From assembly GCA_903899865.1 (NCBI GenBank), contig CAIUKZ010000364.1, forward strand, positions 1 through 6,037: a stretch of DNA of 6,037 nucleotides, given 5' to 3'. This document shows positions 5,849 through 6,037 of this stretch, one piece after another. Positions within the stretch are counted from its first letter, which is position 1. The number at the start of each line of letters is the position of its first letter. The notes beneath the pieces were generated by a model. That model was not told the origin of the DNA and did not search any database. It saw nothing but the letters and a program-made list of their open reading frames with translations. This DNA comes from an uncultured Bacteroidales bacterium. Lineage in GTDB: Bacteria; Bacteroidota; Bacteroidia; Bacteroidales; Paludibacteraceae. The position numbers and the translations under genes are program-made.

Positions 5849-5889
5849 AATTGGACTGAGTCTGGAGTTAATCTAGACCTAGTCCAATT
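5849..5889 (+). terminator. Probable terminator of the decarboxylase gene
   Basis: A long hairpin: nine perfect pairs at the base (5849-5857 with 5881-5889), then a G-U pair and one mismatch, then more pairs up to a 5-base loop at 5867-5871. On the plus strand it is followed by TGTTTT, a modest T-rich tail, while the minus-strand side has none. It begins 76 bases after the decarboxylase stop. The stop codon of the opposing gene lies inside its right arm. Confidence 0.65.
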
Positions 5890-6037
5890 TGTTTTCTATG
5901 GCAATTAATTTGTTAATCAGAGGGTTAGCATACATTTCTAAAATTTTCAGTCTTAGGAAATCAATGTCTTTGTTTTCAATCACAATCTTTGAAAGTTGTT
6001 TTGAAATGTAATTTTCAAAGGTTAAAACATCCGCTTG
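5879..6037 (-). CDS. Unrecognised protein, C-terminal 52 residues only
   Basis: The minus-strand frame is open from the right edge to a TAG at 5881-5879; the start lies outside the window. The visible end (FENYISKQLSKIVIENKDID, then LRLKILEMYANPLINKLIAI) has the heptad-like spacing of leucine and isoleucine expected of amphipathic helices and is rich in lysine and glutamate, so it looks like a real soluble protein tail. I recognise no family. Its stop codon falls in the terminator hairpin shared with the convergent decarboxylase gene. It could be a chance open frame, but 52 stop-free codons in such AT-rich DNA with protein-like composition make a gene more likely. Confidence 0.6.
   Translation of the reverse strand, partial: QADVLTFENYISKQLSKIVIENKDIDFLRLKILEMYANPLINKLIAIENKLD

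Overview
The window looks like chromosome from a low-GC member of the Bacteroidota (Bacteroidetes). Three things point there: four promoter-like TAnnTTTG elements of the Bacteroidota type, start codons preceded by A/T-rich leaders with almost no Shine-Dalgarno sequence, and a secreted protein ending in a type IX secretion (T9SS) sorting domain. The arginine decarboxylase is also the short form typical of flavobacteria and relatives. I cannot fix the order or genus.

Layout, left to right. Positions 1-2012 are all on the minus strand. pyrH (UMP kinase) and frr (ribosome recycling factor) form a likely two-gene operon with a promoter at about 2060 and a strong terminator at 646-683. Right behind that terminator begins the 5' part of a gene for a POTRA-less BamA/TamA-like (D15) outer-membrane barrel, which runs off the left edge. 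On the plus strand, 2359-2955 encodes a SatP/YaaH-type acetate/succinate transporter with its own promoter. It converges on a minus-strand gene (3036-4067) for a T9SS-exported, probably surface-bound or released protein, and the two share a bidirectional terminator. A 313-base AT-rich divergent region carrying two dyad-symmetric sites separates that gene from a plus-strand PLP-dependent arginine decarboxylase (4381-5772). The decarboxylase converges on the C-terminal end of an unrecognised minus-strand gene that leaves the right edge, and that gene's stop codon lies inside the terminator hairpin.

The genes are mostly independent units: translation and nucleotide housekeeping (pyrH-frr), outer-membrane biogenesis or transport, small carboxylate transport, a secreted lineage-specific protein and polyamine synthesis. 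I see no CRISPR array, transposon, tRNA, rRNA or defence system. Nothing amounts to a clearly new system. The best leads are the outer-membrane gene that starts seven bases after a terminator, the dyads at the arginine decarboxylase promoter, and the uncharacterised T9SS cargo.
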